From NCBI GenBank assembly GCA_010692635.1, contig JAAHGL010000068.1, forward strand, positions 1-34,016: 34,016 nt of DNA, in the 5' to 3' direction. This document shows positions 1 through 8,338 of the stretch, one piece after another (position 1 is the stretch's first letter; every line of letters begins with the position of its first letter). The translations under genes and the position numbers were made by a program. This DNA comes from Symploca sp. SIO2C1 (GTDB lineage Bacteria > Cyanobacteriota > Cyanobacteriia > Cyanobacteriales > Coleofasciculaceae). The notes under the pieces are model-generated. The model saw only the letters and a program-made list of their open reading frames with translations, ran no database searches and had not been told where the DNA came from.

Positions 1-690
1 TCCTCACTAGGTGGTACCCTGGAGAACGTAGTAACTGATGCCTCTAGTGGAACTGGAGATATACCCCAAGTCCCTGACGATGGGGTAGATACTGGCAACT
101 TGCCGAATACGGCAGATGATGAACCGACAATCGTTACTGTGGGTGGAGATTCTGGACCTACTGGCTCACCCACATTGGTATTAGTCAAGCGTATTACCAA
201 CGCTCTCAGAAATGGTGCTTCCATCACTGGAGTCAACTTTGGCACTTTTGTCGATGACCCCACTAGCGACGATGATACCTTACCGGGATGGTCTCAACTC
301 AGTACTGGAGCTTTAGTAGGAGTTTCACAGTTGGATCAACCCTTAGAAAGTGGAGATGTAGTTGAGTACACTATCTATTTCCTAGCAGGTGGTACTACCC
401 TGAAGGACGTCCAGTTATGTGACCCAATTCCCTCAGGAACCGTCTTTGTACCTAATGGTTTTGCTGGTAACAGGGGCATTGTCTTGAATCAAAACGGCGC
501 AAATGTCACCATAACTAATGCGGCAGATACAGACCAAGGACAATTCTTCTCACCTTTAGAACCTGTAACTAGTCCTCCTTGTCCCAACCCCAGTGAGCCA
601 CAAGGAGCTGTCTTAGTTAATTTGGGAGATATTGAGCCAACAGCTCCTAACAATGTAGGCTTTGTTCGCTTCCGCATCCGAATTGAATAG
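1..690 (+). CDS. C-terminal part of a secreted DUF11-type protein (5' end outside window)
   Basis: The frame is open from base 1 with no start, so this is the 3' end of a longer gene; the stop TAG is at 688-690. The roughly 229 visible residues match the last 220 or so residues of the next gene almost segment by segment: VLVKRITN, NLPGWSQLSTGA-like, ESGDVVEYTIYFLAGG, LCDPIP, DTDQG.FFSPL, EPQGAV and NVGFVRFRIRIE at the end. The two are therefore tandem paralogues. VEYTIYFLAGGTTLKDVQLCDPIP is the beta-sandwich signature of DUF11-like extracellular repeat domains. The two cysteines in LCDPIP and PPCPNP are conserved in both copies and could form a disulfide. Function is unknown; a surface or secreted structural protein is the best guess. 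Confidence 0.8.
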   Translation, partial: SSLGGTLENVVTDASSGTGDIPQVPDDGVDTGNLPNTADDEPTIVTVGGDSGPTGSPTLVLVKRITNALRNGASITGVNFGTFVDDPTSDDDTLPGWSQLSTGALVGVSQLDQPLESGDVVEYTIYFLAGGTTLKDVQLCDPIPSGTVFVPNGFAGNRGIVLNQNGANVTITNAADTDQGQFFSPLEPVTSPPCPNPSEPQGAVLVNLGDIEPTAPNNVGFVRFRIRIE

Positions 691-757
691 GGAATTGTTG
701 TTTGTTGTTTGTTGTTGGTTGTTTGTAAAAAAAACAATAAACAACAAACAAACAACC
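691..757. repeat. Low-complexity inverted repeat after the first DUF11 gene
   Basis: A TTGTTTG-rich arm begins just after the stop codon and is followed by an A8 run and a complementary CAAACAA-rich arm. The clearest pairing is GGTTGTTTGT (717-726) with ACAAACAACC (748-757); the rest pairs in slipped registers. It could fold as a long hairpin and act as a transcription stop between the two paralogues. It lacks a GC-rich stem followed by a U tract, so a classical terminator is not shown. Confidence 0.5.
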
Positions 758-934
758 AAGCGGCGGGTAATTCTTAATTCTTATATTACATTTGGCGACA
801 AACCGATTACTTGCGCCAATAAAGTCTTTTGAAGCTTTCACAGATTTTTCACATTACTGTACTACCGTAGAAAATTACTTGTAATCCTCATAGCTAAAGA
901 TGGAGAGCAAATTGACGTATTTCTTGGGAAATAA

Positions 935-3900
935 TTGATTCTTTTGAAATATTTCTTTAGAAATAATCTACAACAAAAACTTATTAAACATCACGGCTGG
1001 CTACTTGGCACTCTTGTACTGACAGTTATGTTGGGCTGGACTCAAGCTGTCGGTGCTGAAGGTAGTCGAGAATTGACTAATAACGGCGGCAATCGCCCTT
1101 TCCTGGATTCTCGTGGCGATAGCGATCCAGTTGCTCAAATACCCCGTCGCACGACAATTCAGGTTTTTGTCAATCCTGGTGAAAACATCAATCTTGGCTC
1201 AAGTGCTAATGGTGTCAATGATGGGATAATTAGATATACAAACCCTAATGGTCTCACCAATACTTGTCCTATCGGAGGAAATATTGGTCTAATTGCTAAC
1301 CGTGCTCAAGAATTAGCTGGTCCCCTGCGCAATGGGGAAGGTTATATTCCTTGTCGAGTTCCAGTAGATGTTCCGGGCATTTGGACTATCGAATTTATTG
1401 GTCCTGATGGTGGTACAGGAACTCAGAATCCACCACCGACACTAGCCAATATTCTGCCTGCTCAAAATAATAATGACAGTTTTGTCTCTGCTTGGGATGT
1501 TACCGTGCGTGACATTGCTGGGGATGATATTGACGGTCGAGCTTATGCCACCTATATACCTCTAAACATCGGAGATAACGGACTTGGAGTCAACTCTATC
1601 ACCTTTGTTCAGACCCAGCGGGGTGATTTGTTCCGGGTGAATCTCAATGGCATCGACCCTTTTGGATTTATCTTCTTTGCCAACAATAAAGGATTTACTG
1701 ATGCAGCAGGTAATCCGATGTTTCAATCAGTTTTTAATACTCCTGCTCCTAACTTCCATCCCCCTAATGCTCCAGATACAACAGAGGACATCACTTTTAA
1801 GCTTTTCTTTAACCAACCTAGTCTAGACTTACCCATAGAAGACCTGGTGGCGTTGTTTGATTTAACAAGTAACCCGCCAACGTTTTTGGGTACAACCAAT
1901 ACCTTCTTGCGCCAAGATCCTCCACCTGTTCCTGATCTTCAGAACTTAGTCTTTGAGTTTAGAGGAGTTGATGGTACACCTGGTAGAGCTGACCCCACCA
2001 AGGGTGGTGAATTTATTTTTGATACCACCGAAGCTGGCAATGTTCAAATAACCATTGATGTCAATCGTAATGGTGTACTCGGGGACGGCAATGACGTCAT
2101 CTTGACTAGTGAAACTCTTGTTGGGAGCAATATTATTCCCTGGGATGGTCGAGATCGTAATGGTAATCCTCTACCAGCAGGTGAAACTCCTTATCAATCA
2201 GCTGTTAGTTTCTTTGTTGGTGATGTTCACTTTCCCTTTCTTGACCCAGAAAATAACCCAACGGGACTGATTATTGAGCGTTTGAATGGAAGAACCTTGG
2301 AGGTTGAAGACAGCTTAGTCTACTACAACGATAGTTTGATTAATGATCAACCTGGAGGCCCCAACCCTATTAGTGGCTTGTTAGGGGTGGATAGTCGCCA
2401 AGGAGCACATGACTTTGATCAGTCATTTGGTGACGCCAAGGGTATTGATACTTGGACTTCCCTTGCTACTCCCGTTTTCCTCGTTGATGGTATTCTGATC
2501 CAAAAAGCTGAGCTAACGATCGATAAAGTTGCTAGTACTAACTCATTGCAAGCTGGTAGTCCAATTTCTTTCACCCTCACAGTCAGAAGCCTTCCCAATG
2601 ATCAAGCAAATCCTCTACTAATACCCCCAGATACTTTCACTCCTGTTGAGGGCATTAAGGTAACAGATAACGTTCCAGATACTATCGGTAATGTTACCTG
2701 GACTTGTGAGGTTACTACTGGTGTCGGAACTTGTGTGACTCCTACGGGAACAGGAAATAATGTTGATGCCACCTTGAATCTCAGTCCAGGAGCTGAAGTA
2801 ACAATTACGGTTAATGGTGTGATTTCTCCTCTTGCAGGAGGAGAGTTAGTCAATACAGCGATAGTGACTGTACCTCCTGATACCTTGGAACCGAATCCTC
2901 AGCAAGACCCGAATGATCCTCTTGGTAATATTGCTACTGCAACACTTAACATTGCTCTTAGTCCGGTTCAACCAATTGGCATCAAATCTAGCCGCTTGGC
3001 TATTGATGCTGATAATAGTGGGAACTTAACTACTGGTGATACAGTTGAATACACAATAATGTACAGTAACCAAGACCCAGATCAGGATGTTTTTGATTTC
3101 CTTGCTACCGACACTATCGATACCAGTAAAGTGACTTTTGTCCCTGGTTCCTATAGCTTTGATACTTCTGGCGGAGCAACAGTGACTGCTAATCCTACCT
3201 TTGACGGTTCAACTGAGATTAATCTCACCAACCCCAATGTCTTAGGAACATTACCGAGGGGAGGTTCTCAGGTAATTATGAAATATCAGGTGAGGATAGA
3301 TGCTCCTCCAGGAACACAAATTAGTAACCAAGCTATTGCCACTTCCCGAGGTGGCAGGCTCGATCGGGTTGTCACCGATGCCTTTTCTGGTACAGGAGAT
3401 TTGCTTACATTAATCGACGATGGGGTAAATACTGATAATCTACCTGCTACTGATGATGATGACCCCACAGTTATAAGTGTTGGTGGTGCTGTCAATAGAG
3501 GTGAGCCAACATTTGTCTTGGTTAAACGCATTACCAATGTGATCAAAAACGGCTTCCCCATCAGCGGTATCAATTTTGGTATCCCTATTGATGACCCTAA
3601 TGACCCCAACGATAATTTACCTGGTTGGTCTCAACTCAGTACCGGAGCTCCAGTAGGAGTTTTCCAGTTTGATCAATCATTAGAAAGTGGAGACTTAGTA
3701 GAATACACTATCTATTTCCTTGCTGATGGTGCTCAAATCGACAACGTCAAATTATGCGACCCAATTCCCGAGGGAACAACCTTTTTTAGGAATAGTTTTG
3801 GCTTAAATCAAGGTATGTTATTAAATCAGAATGGTACAGAAGTAGCCCAAACAAATGTTGCAGATACAGACCAAGGAAGATTCTTCTCACCCTTAGCGCC

Positions 3901-4027
3901 TTTAGTCACTCCTGCTTGTCCCAAGCAAATTGAGCCTCAAGGAGCTGTTTTCGTCGATTTGGGAGATATTCCACCAACAGCTCCTGGTAATGTCGGGTTT
4001 GTTCGCTTCCGAGTCAGAATTGAATAG
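935..4027 (+). CDS. Large secreted DUF11-domain protein
   Basis: The product has 1030 residues. The start is TTG at 935 (TTG 944 is also possible), immediately after an in-frame stop at 932 and with a weak GGGA upstream. A signal peptide is clear: a basic N-region, a hydrophobic core at about residues 21-36, and an AVGA-EG cleavage site near residue 41. About 480 residues of Gly/Asn/Asp-rich beta-type sequence follow. They include a DVNRNGVLGDGND loop near residue 375 that resembles a calcium-binding loop. DUF11-like repeats begin near residue 524 (AELTIDKVAS) and near 685 (a second Asp-rich loop, DADNSGNLTTGD), and the C-terminal block from about 855 is shared with the upstream paralogue. 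There is no membrane anchor or sortase signal. DUF11 domains are known from large bacterial surface proteins; adhesion or a sheath role is inference. Confidence 0.8.
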   Translation: MILLKYFFRNNLQQKLIKHHGWLLGTLVLTVMLGWTQAVGAEGSRELTNNGGNRPFLDSRGDSDPVAQIPRRTTIQVFVNPGENINLGSSANGVNDGIIRYTNPNGLTNTCPIGGNIGLIANRAQELAGPLRNGEGYIPCRVPVDVPGIWTIEFIGPDGGTGTQNPPPTLANILPAQNNNDSFVSAWDVTVRDIAGDDIDGRAYATYIPLNIGDNGLGVNSITFVQTQRGDLFRVNLNGIDPFGFIFFANNKGFTDAAGNPMFQSVFNTPAPNFHPPNAPDTTEDITFKLFFNQPSLDLPIEDLVALFDLTSNPPTFLGTTNTFLRQDPPPVPDLQNLVFEFRGVDGTPGRADPTKGGEFIFDTTEAGNVQITIDVNRNGVLGDGNDVILTSETLVGSNIIPWDGRDRNGNPLPAGETPYQSAVSFFVGDVHFPFLDPENNPTGLIIERLNGRTLEVEDSLVYYNDSLINDQPGGPNPISGLLGVDSRQGAHDFDQSFGDAKGIDTWTSLATPVFLVDGILIQKAELTIDKVASTNSLQAGSPISFTLTVRSLPNDQANPLLIPPDTFTPVEGIKVTDNVPDTIGNVTWTCEVTTGVGTCVTPTGTGNNVDATLNLSPGAEVTITVNGVISPLAGGELVNTAIVTVPPDTLEPNPQQDPNDPLGNIATATLNIALSPVQPIGIKSSRLAIDADNSGNLTTGDTVEYTIMYSNQDPDQDVFDFLATDTIDTSKVTFVPGSYSFDTSGGATVTANPTFDGSTEINLTNPNVLGTLPRGGSQVIMKYQVRIDAPPGTQISNQAIATSRGGRLDRVVTDAFSGTGDLLTLIDDGVNTDNLPATDDDDPTVISVGGAVNRGEPTFVLVKRITNVIKNGFPISGINFGIPIDDPNDPNDNLPGWSQLSTGAPVGVFQFDQSLESGDLVEYTIYFLADGAQIDNVKLCDPIPEGTTFFRNSFGLNQGMLLNQNGTEVAQTNVADTDQGRFFSPLAPLVTPACPKQIEPQGAVFVDLGDIPPTAPGNVGFVRFRVRIE

Positions 4028-4560
4028 GGAATAGGGAATTGGGAATTGGGAATGGTTAGAGGGGAAGGGCTGGCAGGGTGACAAGCGACTCAAAAGCCTA
4101 CTGAGTTACGATCTTAATTTTGTGGTATTATTTTATATAATGGGATAGTTGTGCGCCTGTAGAGTATAGTCAGATATAATATGCGATCGCGCAAGTGCTG
4201 CTCCAAGCAGATCAGCATCTCTAGGAGACGCTGTAGAAAACTCATCATCTTTTCTCAGGGAGTGTCAAAAGCAGCTGGAAAGCATACTGAATCAAGCGTT
4301 TTATCCTATTGACCTCCCCTTCATATGAGAGCTTATTGACAAATTTATTGACAAGGAATTTAGGGGAGATGTATCAGTGAGCGCCAACTTTCGCACTCTT
4401 AACGGTTTTTGAGCCTAATATTGGGGTTGGTATTCTTCCGTACACCCCACACCCTACACCCCACACCCTGTCTGCCATTCGGGAACTCCTACACCAGAAT
4501 ATGCCGCAAGTGGTTTTTCCAATATTGCCGAATCCAGTAGTAAAATACAAACTTTGCACC
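4028..4560. other. Gene-free stretch with heptamer repeats and one HIP1 site
   Basis: No convincing coding frame. GGGAATT-type heptamer repeats lie directly after the DUF11 stop (about 4025-4053), and a C-rich tandem repeat (ACACCCC/ACACCCT) lies at about 4441-4470. A GCGATCGC palindrome is at 4183-4190. The last 60 bases are in frame with the Uma2 gene, but the coding signal begins only at ATG 4561. Confidence 0.6.
4183..4190. repeat. HIP1 palindrome GCGATCGC (first of eight)
   Basis: The highly iterated palindrome of cyanobacterial genomes occurs here and at 6175, 6641, 7425, 12800, 12890, 29036 and 30170 (first base of each). Eight copies in 34 kb is far above chance and supports a cyanobacterial host. 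The copies lie both inside genes and between them. Confidence 0.9.
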
Positions 4561-5361
4561 ATGACAACAACCGCAACTCAGATTGATTTACCACCCCCCT
4601 TTCCTGACCATACCCAACTACCAGAATCAGATGGTACATTTGTGAAGAATTTCCAAGAACATCCCCAAAGCCTTATTTTGACCGACTCTATTGGTCCAAT
4701 TTTGCAACAACGCCATCCAGATGGTAGATATGCAATTGGACAAGATTGCGGCATTTATTGGCGAGAAACTAGTCCTCCTGAAAAAGGTGCAGAAGCACCG
4801 GATTGGTTTTATGTTCCTAATGTGCCTCCACAACTCAATGGAGAAATTCGACGTTCCTATGTACTGTGGCGGGAATTCCTAGCACCAATGATTGCCTTAG
4901 AGTTTGCCAGTGGTGATGGAGAAGAAGAACGAGATGCCACACCTTTATCGGTTTCGGCTCAAGGAGAGACCATAAAACCCGGTAAATTTTGGGTATATGA
5001 ACAGATTATGCGCATACCTTACTATGGCATTTATGAAGTTAAAAATGGTAAGCTAGAGGTCTATCATCTGAAAGATGTTTACTATCAAAAACTCAAACCT
5101 AATGAAAGGGGTCATTATCTCATTGCCCCTTTGAATGTAGAACTTGGACTATGGCAGGGCAGTTATCAAAATCAAACCCAGCTATGGCTACGTTGGTGGG
5201 ATAGTAAAGGCAATCTCTTATTAATTGGTGAGGAACGCGCTGAACAAGAACGACAACGTGCCGAACAAGAACGACAACGTGCCGAACAAGCGGAGCAAAA
5301 AGCTGCAAAATTAGCAGAAAGACTAAGAGCAATGGGTATTGACCCTGATGCAAATGATTAA
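4561..5361 (+). CDS. Uma2 family endonuclease-like protein with coiled-coil tail
   Basis: The product has 266 residues from ATG 4561. The frame continues 60 bases upstream, but the family normally begins close to this ATG. Uma2 (DUF820) proteins have a PD-(D/E)XK nuclease fold and are greatly expanded in cyanobacteria; their biological role is unsettled. Visible family elements are GAEAPDWFYVP (residues 76-86, with the conserved Asp81), IALEFASGDGEEERD (111-125, Glu114 in the usual E-V-x-S position), GKFWVYEQIMRIPYYGIYEV (141-160), and the late PLNVELGLWQG and LRWWDSKGN segments. The tail (about 224-255) is a charged helix with the heptad-like unit AEQERQR, encoded by a nearly perfect 21-base direct repeat, and the protein ends in LRAMGIDPDAND. 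It appears monocistronic, with repeats on both sides. Confidence 0.85.
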   Translation: MTTTATQIDLPPPFPDHTQLPESDGTFVKNFQEHPQSLILTDSIGPILQQRHPDGRYAIGQDCGIYWRETSPPEKGAEAPDWFYVPNVPPQLNGEIRRSYVLWREFLAPMIALEFASGDGEEERDATPLSVSAQGETIKPGKFWVYEQIMRIPYYGIYEVKNGKLEVYHLKDVYYQKLKPNERGHYLIAPLNVELGLWQGSYQNQTQLWLRWWDSKGNLLLIGEERAEQERQRAEQERQRAEQAEQKAAKLAERLRAMGIDPDAND

Positions 5362-5413
5362 GCTCATCCCACGACTTGCATACGTGGCATTTTACCCTCC
5401 TCCCTGCGTCGTC

Positions 5414-5534
5414 ATACCAAATTCGGTTTAGATACCCCAGTTATTTTGATGATAAGGCAGAGGGCTCCAAGGCAGAGGGCAGAAGGAAAAGAAGGCTTAA
5501 GCGAAACCGGGTGTTTGAAAGGCAGATTTGGTAT
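5414..5534. mobile_element. MITE-like element, family C, copy 1
   Basis: A 121-bp non-coding element with terminal inverted repeats ATACCAAATTCGG (5414-5426) and CAGATTTGGTAT (5523-5534). It carries an AGGCAGAGGGC-type direct repeat inside. The bases on either side (CCTGCGTCGTC and CAGACGCTTA) join, minus one duplicated C, to give the uninterrupted 20-base sequence found at 10601-10620. This supports a real insertion. Confidence 0.75.
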
Positions 5535-5673
5535 CAGACGCTTATCAATGGATAATGGATAATTGATAATTGATAATTGGTTAATTTGGTCTAAGACCTC
5601 TTCATTTATGAAGAAAATAAAAAGAAAATATTTTCCTGATTGTCAATCCTCTTCTTTCAAGGAGAGGTAATTA

Positions 5674-5894
<221 letters not shown>

Positions 5895-5935
5895 TAATTA
5901 TCCATTATCCATTGTTCATTATCCATTGTTGAATA

Positions 5936-6040
5936 ATACCAAATCCGGTTATTATGGGGTACTTATCAAAATCCCCAAATCTTTTCCAGACAAAGGCTTT
6001 GATTTTTTTTAATAGACCCTTGGTAAAGCGGATTTGGTAT
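5936..6040. mobile_element. MITE-like element, family C, copy 2, overlapping a gene end
   Basis: A 105-bp element with perfect 12-bp terminal inverted repeats, ATACCAAATCCG (5936-5947) and CGGATTTGGTAT (6029-6040). Its right end lies inside the 3' end of the DUF1611 gene (minus strand) and supplies that gene's last codons and stop. Apart from the ends, its interior differs from copy 1. Confidence 0.75.
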
Positions 6041-7085
6041 AACCAGCCATCACTGCCTCCATGAGTAAATCAGCTCCAAAACGTACAACATCAGTACAAG
6101 GTAATCCAGTCTCTACCTGTACTTGCTTGATCGCTTCCTGTGCTGATGCTTCATCTAAATGACCAGTATTGAGTGCGATCGCAACTACTGGTGTAGGAGC
6201 AAAAGCTCCACCAGCATAGGCAACCGTTTCATAAAGCCGAATCACCTCTGGTAGAGGAGGAATTGGGATATCAGTGAAATGATGATTGTGAGTTTGCCCT
6301 GCTCGATGGACTAAGACTAATCCCGTCGGTTGGGTTCCCCGGATCAGGGGTAAGGTTGCCGTTGAACCGGGATGCAGTAGAGAACCTTGACCTTCTACAA
6401 TCAGCAAGTCGTACTTATTGCCACAATCCATCACCATCTGTTCTACTGCACCAGCTGCAAAATCTACCCTTACCGCATCCAGAGGTATACCTTTTCCAGC
6501 AATCATCATACCAGCTTGACCAGTTGCCAAGAACTTGGAACTTATCCTTTGGCGCTGTGCTGCTTGATGTAACTCCAAACTCGCCGACATTTTGCCCACA
6601 CTCATGTCAGTACCAACAGTTAAGATACGCCGACACTGTAGCGATCGCGCCTTCGCACTCCCCACCCCTAATCCTGGTGGTTCCCGACGAATATCCCAAA
6701 TTTTTTGACCCTCCTTAAGGAGTTTCTGTAACTCAGGATCAGATGCCATCGAGGTATGCAAACCATTAATTACCGATAATCCAGCTGCTACCCCTTGTTT
6801 TAGATCTTGCCACCATGTGTCTGGCAGTACACCTCCACTACAAGCAATGCCAATCACTAGGACATCCGGTTGATATGGGAGCGCAGAAGCTACTGAATCT
6901 ACAATCGGAGCGTCACAGTCAATACCGGTAAGTTCAAATAAAGACTCTCCAGCACATTCTCGGTCAATTACTGCCACAACTGGTGCTCTGCCATAACGTA
7001 GCAGCGTCAGCCCTGTTTTCCCTCCATTACCAAGAATCCCTTCATGGAGCAAAATGGCAACCCGCTGGTCAGTACTGAGAACCAT
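6009..7085 (-). CDS. DUF1611 family protein (DgcN-like D-glutamate N-acetyltransferase candidate)
   Basis: The product has 358 residues from ATG 7085, and the start overlaps the end of the upstream epimerase gene by 17 bases, so translation is probably coupled. DUF1611 proteins have an N-terminal Rossmann-like half (here 8-130, with VIGIACSGG at 77-85) and a C-terminal P-loop half. GTDMSVGKMSASLEL (158-172) is the P-loop, and EGQGSLLHPG (231-240) is the second hallmark. Family knowledge: DgcN, a DUF1611 member of marine proteobacteria, acetylates D-glutamate and works with the enolase-superfamily DgcA. The gene pair here has the same composition, but the substrate is not shown. Residues 350-358 (TKSALPRVY) and the stop are read from a family C MITE, so the natural C-terminus has been replaced, apparently beyond the conserved core. 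Confidence 0.85.
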   Translation of the reverse strand: MVLSTDQRVAILLHEGILGNGGKTGLTLLRYGRAPVVAVIDRECAGESLFELTGIDCDAPIVDSVASALPYQPDVLVIGIACSGGVLPDTWWQDLKQGVAAGLSVINGLHTSMASDPELQKLLKEGQKIWDIRREPPGLGVGSAKARSLQCRRILTVGTDMSVGKMSASLELHQAAQRQRISSKFLATGQAGMMIAGKGIPLDAVRVDFAAGAVEQMVMDCGNKYDLLIVEGQGSLLHPGSTATLPLIRGTQPTGLVLVHRAGQTHNHHFTDIPIPPLPEVIRLYETVAYAGGAFAPTPVVAIALNTGHLDEASAQEAIKQVQVETGLPCTDVVRFGADLLMEAVMAGYTKSALPRVY

Positions 7086-8136
7086 GATATTTTACTCCCA
7101 ATCCAGGTAAGTTATTCGGCATCAGACGTCCCTGTTGCATAATCGCGCCAGTAAAAGGGTCATCTAATAAGTTCAGGTGGCTATCTAAATCGAGATAATC
7201 AGCTAATGGGGAGAGTTGAGACGCTGCTGTATTGGCTAGAGTACTATCGGAGTAGCAACCGAACATCACCTTTAACCCACAAGCTCTAGCAGTATGAACC
7301 ATCCGCATCGCCTCAGTTAAGCCACCAGATTTCATCAGTTTGATGTTAATTCCATGAACACAGTTTGCTAAAGCAGGGATATCGAAGCTGTTGAAGCAAC
7401 TTTCATCAACAAAAATTGGCAAAGGCGATCGCTCATACAGTATAGGTAAATATTCCTCTTGTCCAGCTGCTAGAGGCTGTTCCACATGCTTAACCTCCTG
7501 CGTCGCCAACCAGTTACACATTTTTACTGCTTCATCCAGATTCCAACCTCCATTGGCATCTACACTCAACTCGGCTTCTGGTGCTTCTTCTTGAACTGCT
7601 AGTAACATCTCCTGATCCGCCGCAATTCCCTCAGGAGAACCCAATTTAATTTTCAGTACACCCCCACCTGTTACAGACAGCCAGTCTCGCACTCGCTGTT
7701 TCGCTCCCTCTGGGTTATTAATTCCTATTGTTGCAGCAGTTGGTACAATCCGGCGGCGATTCAATCCCCACAAACGCCACAACGGTAGTCCTACATGTTT
7801 TCCCAGCCAGTCGTGCAATGCTAGATCAATCGATGCCCAAACAGCTGAAGGGACTTCTGCCTCAGCCAGCACCCGTTCAATTTTCTGTCCTTCCCAAGGA
7901 CTAAATGCTTCCAGCATTGGTATAACTACTTCTAGTGCCTCAAAGATCACCTCAGTGGTACAGATACGCTTAACCCCATCTCTACCAAGAAGGGAAAAAG
8001 GAGATGCTTCTCCCCAACCTTCTATACCCTGCTGTTCTAGCTGAACCCAGATATTAGTCGATTGAGATGTCGTACCGCGACTAATGGTTAAGGGAAACTG
8101 CTTATTAATAGTGAAAGTTTCAACACCAATGCGCAT
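7069..8136 (-). CDS. Enolase-superfamily dipeptide epimerase (AEE/DgcA-like)
   Basis: The product has 355 residues, full length for L-Ala-D/L-Glu epimerases. Active-site order is intact: KIK lysines (K162, K164), metal ligands D193 (SVDANGG), E219 (VEQPLA) and D244 (FVDES), and the lysine segment NIKLMKSGG (264-272). A C-terminal DLD motif (D316, D318) matches the DxD that binds the free amino group of dipeptides in AEE enzymes. This favours a dipeptide substrate such as a murein-derived Ala-Glu. Its partner DUF1611 gene instead suggests the DgcA role, racemising N-acetyl-glutamate. The sequence does not decide between these two readings. MenC (o-succinylbenzoate synthase) is less likely because of the DxD. 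No Shine-Dalgarno is seen before ATG 8136. Confidence 0.85.
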   Translation of the reverse strand: MRIGVETFTINKQFPLTISRGTTSQSTNIWVQLEQQGIEGWGEASPFSLLGRDGVKRICTTEVIFEALEVVIPMLEAFSPWEGQKIERVLAEAEVPSAVWASIDLALHDWLGKHVGLPLWRLWGLNRRRIVPTAATIGINNPEGAKQRVRDWLSVTGGGVLKIKLGSPEGIAADQEMLLAVQEEAPEAELSVDANGGWNLDEAVKMCNWLATQEVKHVEQPLAAGQEEYLPILYERSPLPIFVDESCFNSFDIPALANCVHGINIKLMKSGGLTEAMRMVHTARACGLKVMFGCYSDSTLANTAASQLSPLADYLDLDSHLNLLDDPFTGAIMQQGRLMPNNLPGLGVKYHGSQY

Positions 8137-8289
8137 AATTTGGAGGGATGAACAACTTTCTTGCCCAAGTCAACCTTTCATTACATTAGCTTAACCTAAC
8201 GGCTAATGCAGCGCGGCGGCAATAACCCACCAGTTAAAAAAGGTGAAAAAGCCTACTATACAAGTTTTCTTCCCTTCTTCCCTTCTGCT

Positions 8290-8305
8290 CCCCTCCTTGG
8301 AGGGG
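8290..8305. repeat. GC-rich palindrome between epimerase and hydrolase genes
   Basis: CCCCTCC-TT-GGAGGGG forms a perfect 7-bp stem with a 2-base loop, followed by GGGGTTAGGGGTGGG-like sequence. It lies about 35 bases beyond the stop of the minus-strand hydrolase gene. It could end that transcript, but no U-tract follows, and the same motif is a common cyanobacterial intergenic repeat. Nothing else was recognised in 8137-8338. Confidence 0.5.
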
Positions 8306-8338
8306 TTAGGGGTGGGTTCTGCTTTCTGCCTCCTTACA

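Noticed and set aside
6356-6718. A 120-codon frame opposite the DUF1611 gene
   Set aside because: It is antisense to a well supported gene and shows no family motif or ribosome site.
7069-8136. Reading the enolase-superfamily gene as menC (o-succinylbenzoate synthase)
   Set aside because: The DLD motif near the C-terminus, the VDES segment and the DUF1611 partner fit the dipeptide epimerase/DgcA group better; no men genes are nearby.
8290-8305. Rho-independent terminator for the hydrolase gene
   Set aside because: The stem is good, but no U-rich tract follows on the relevant strand; recorded as a repeat instead.
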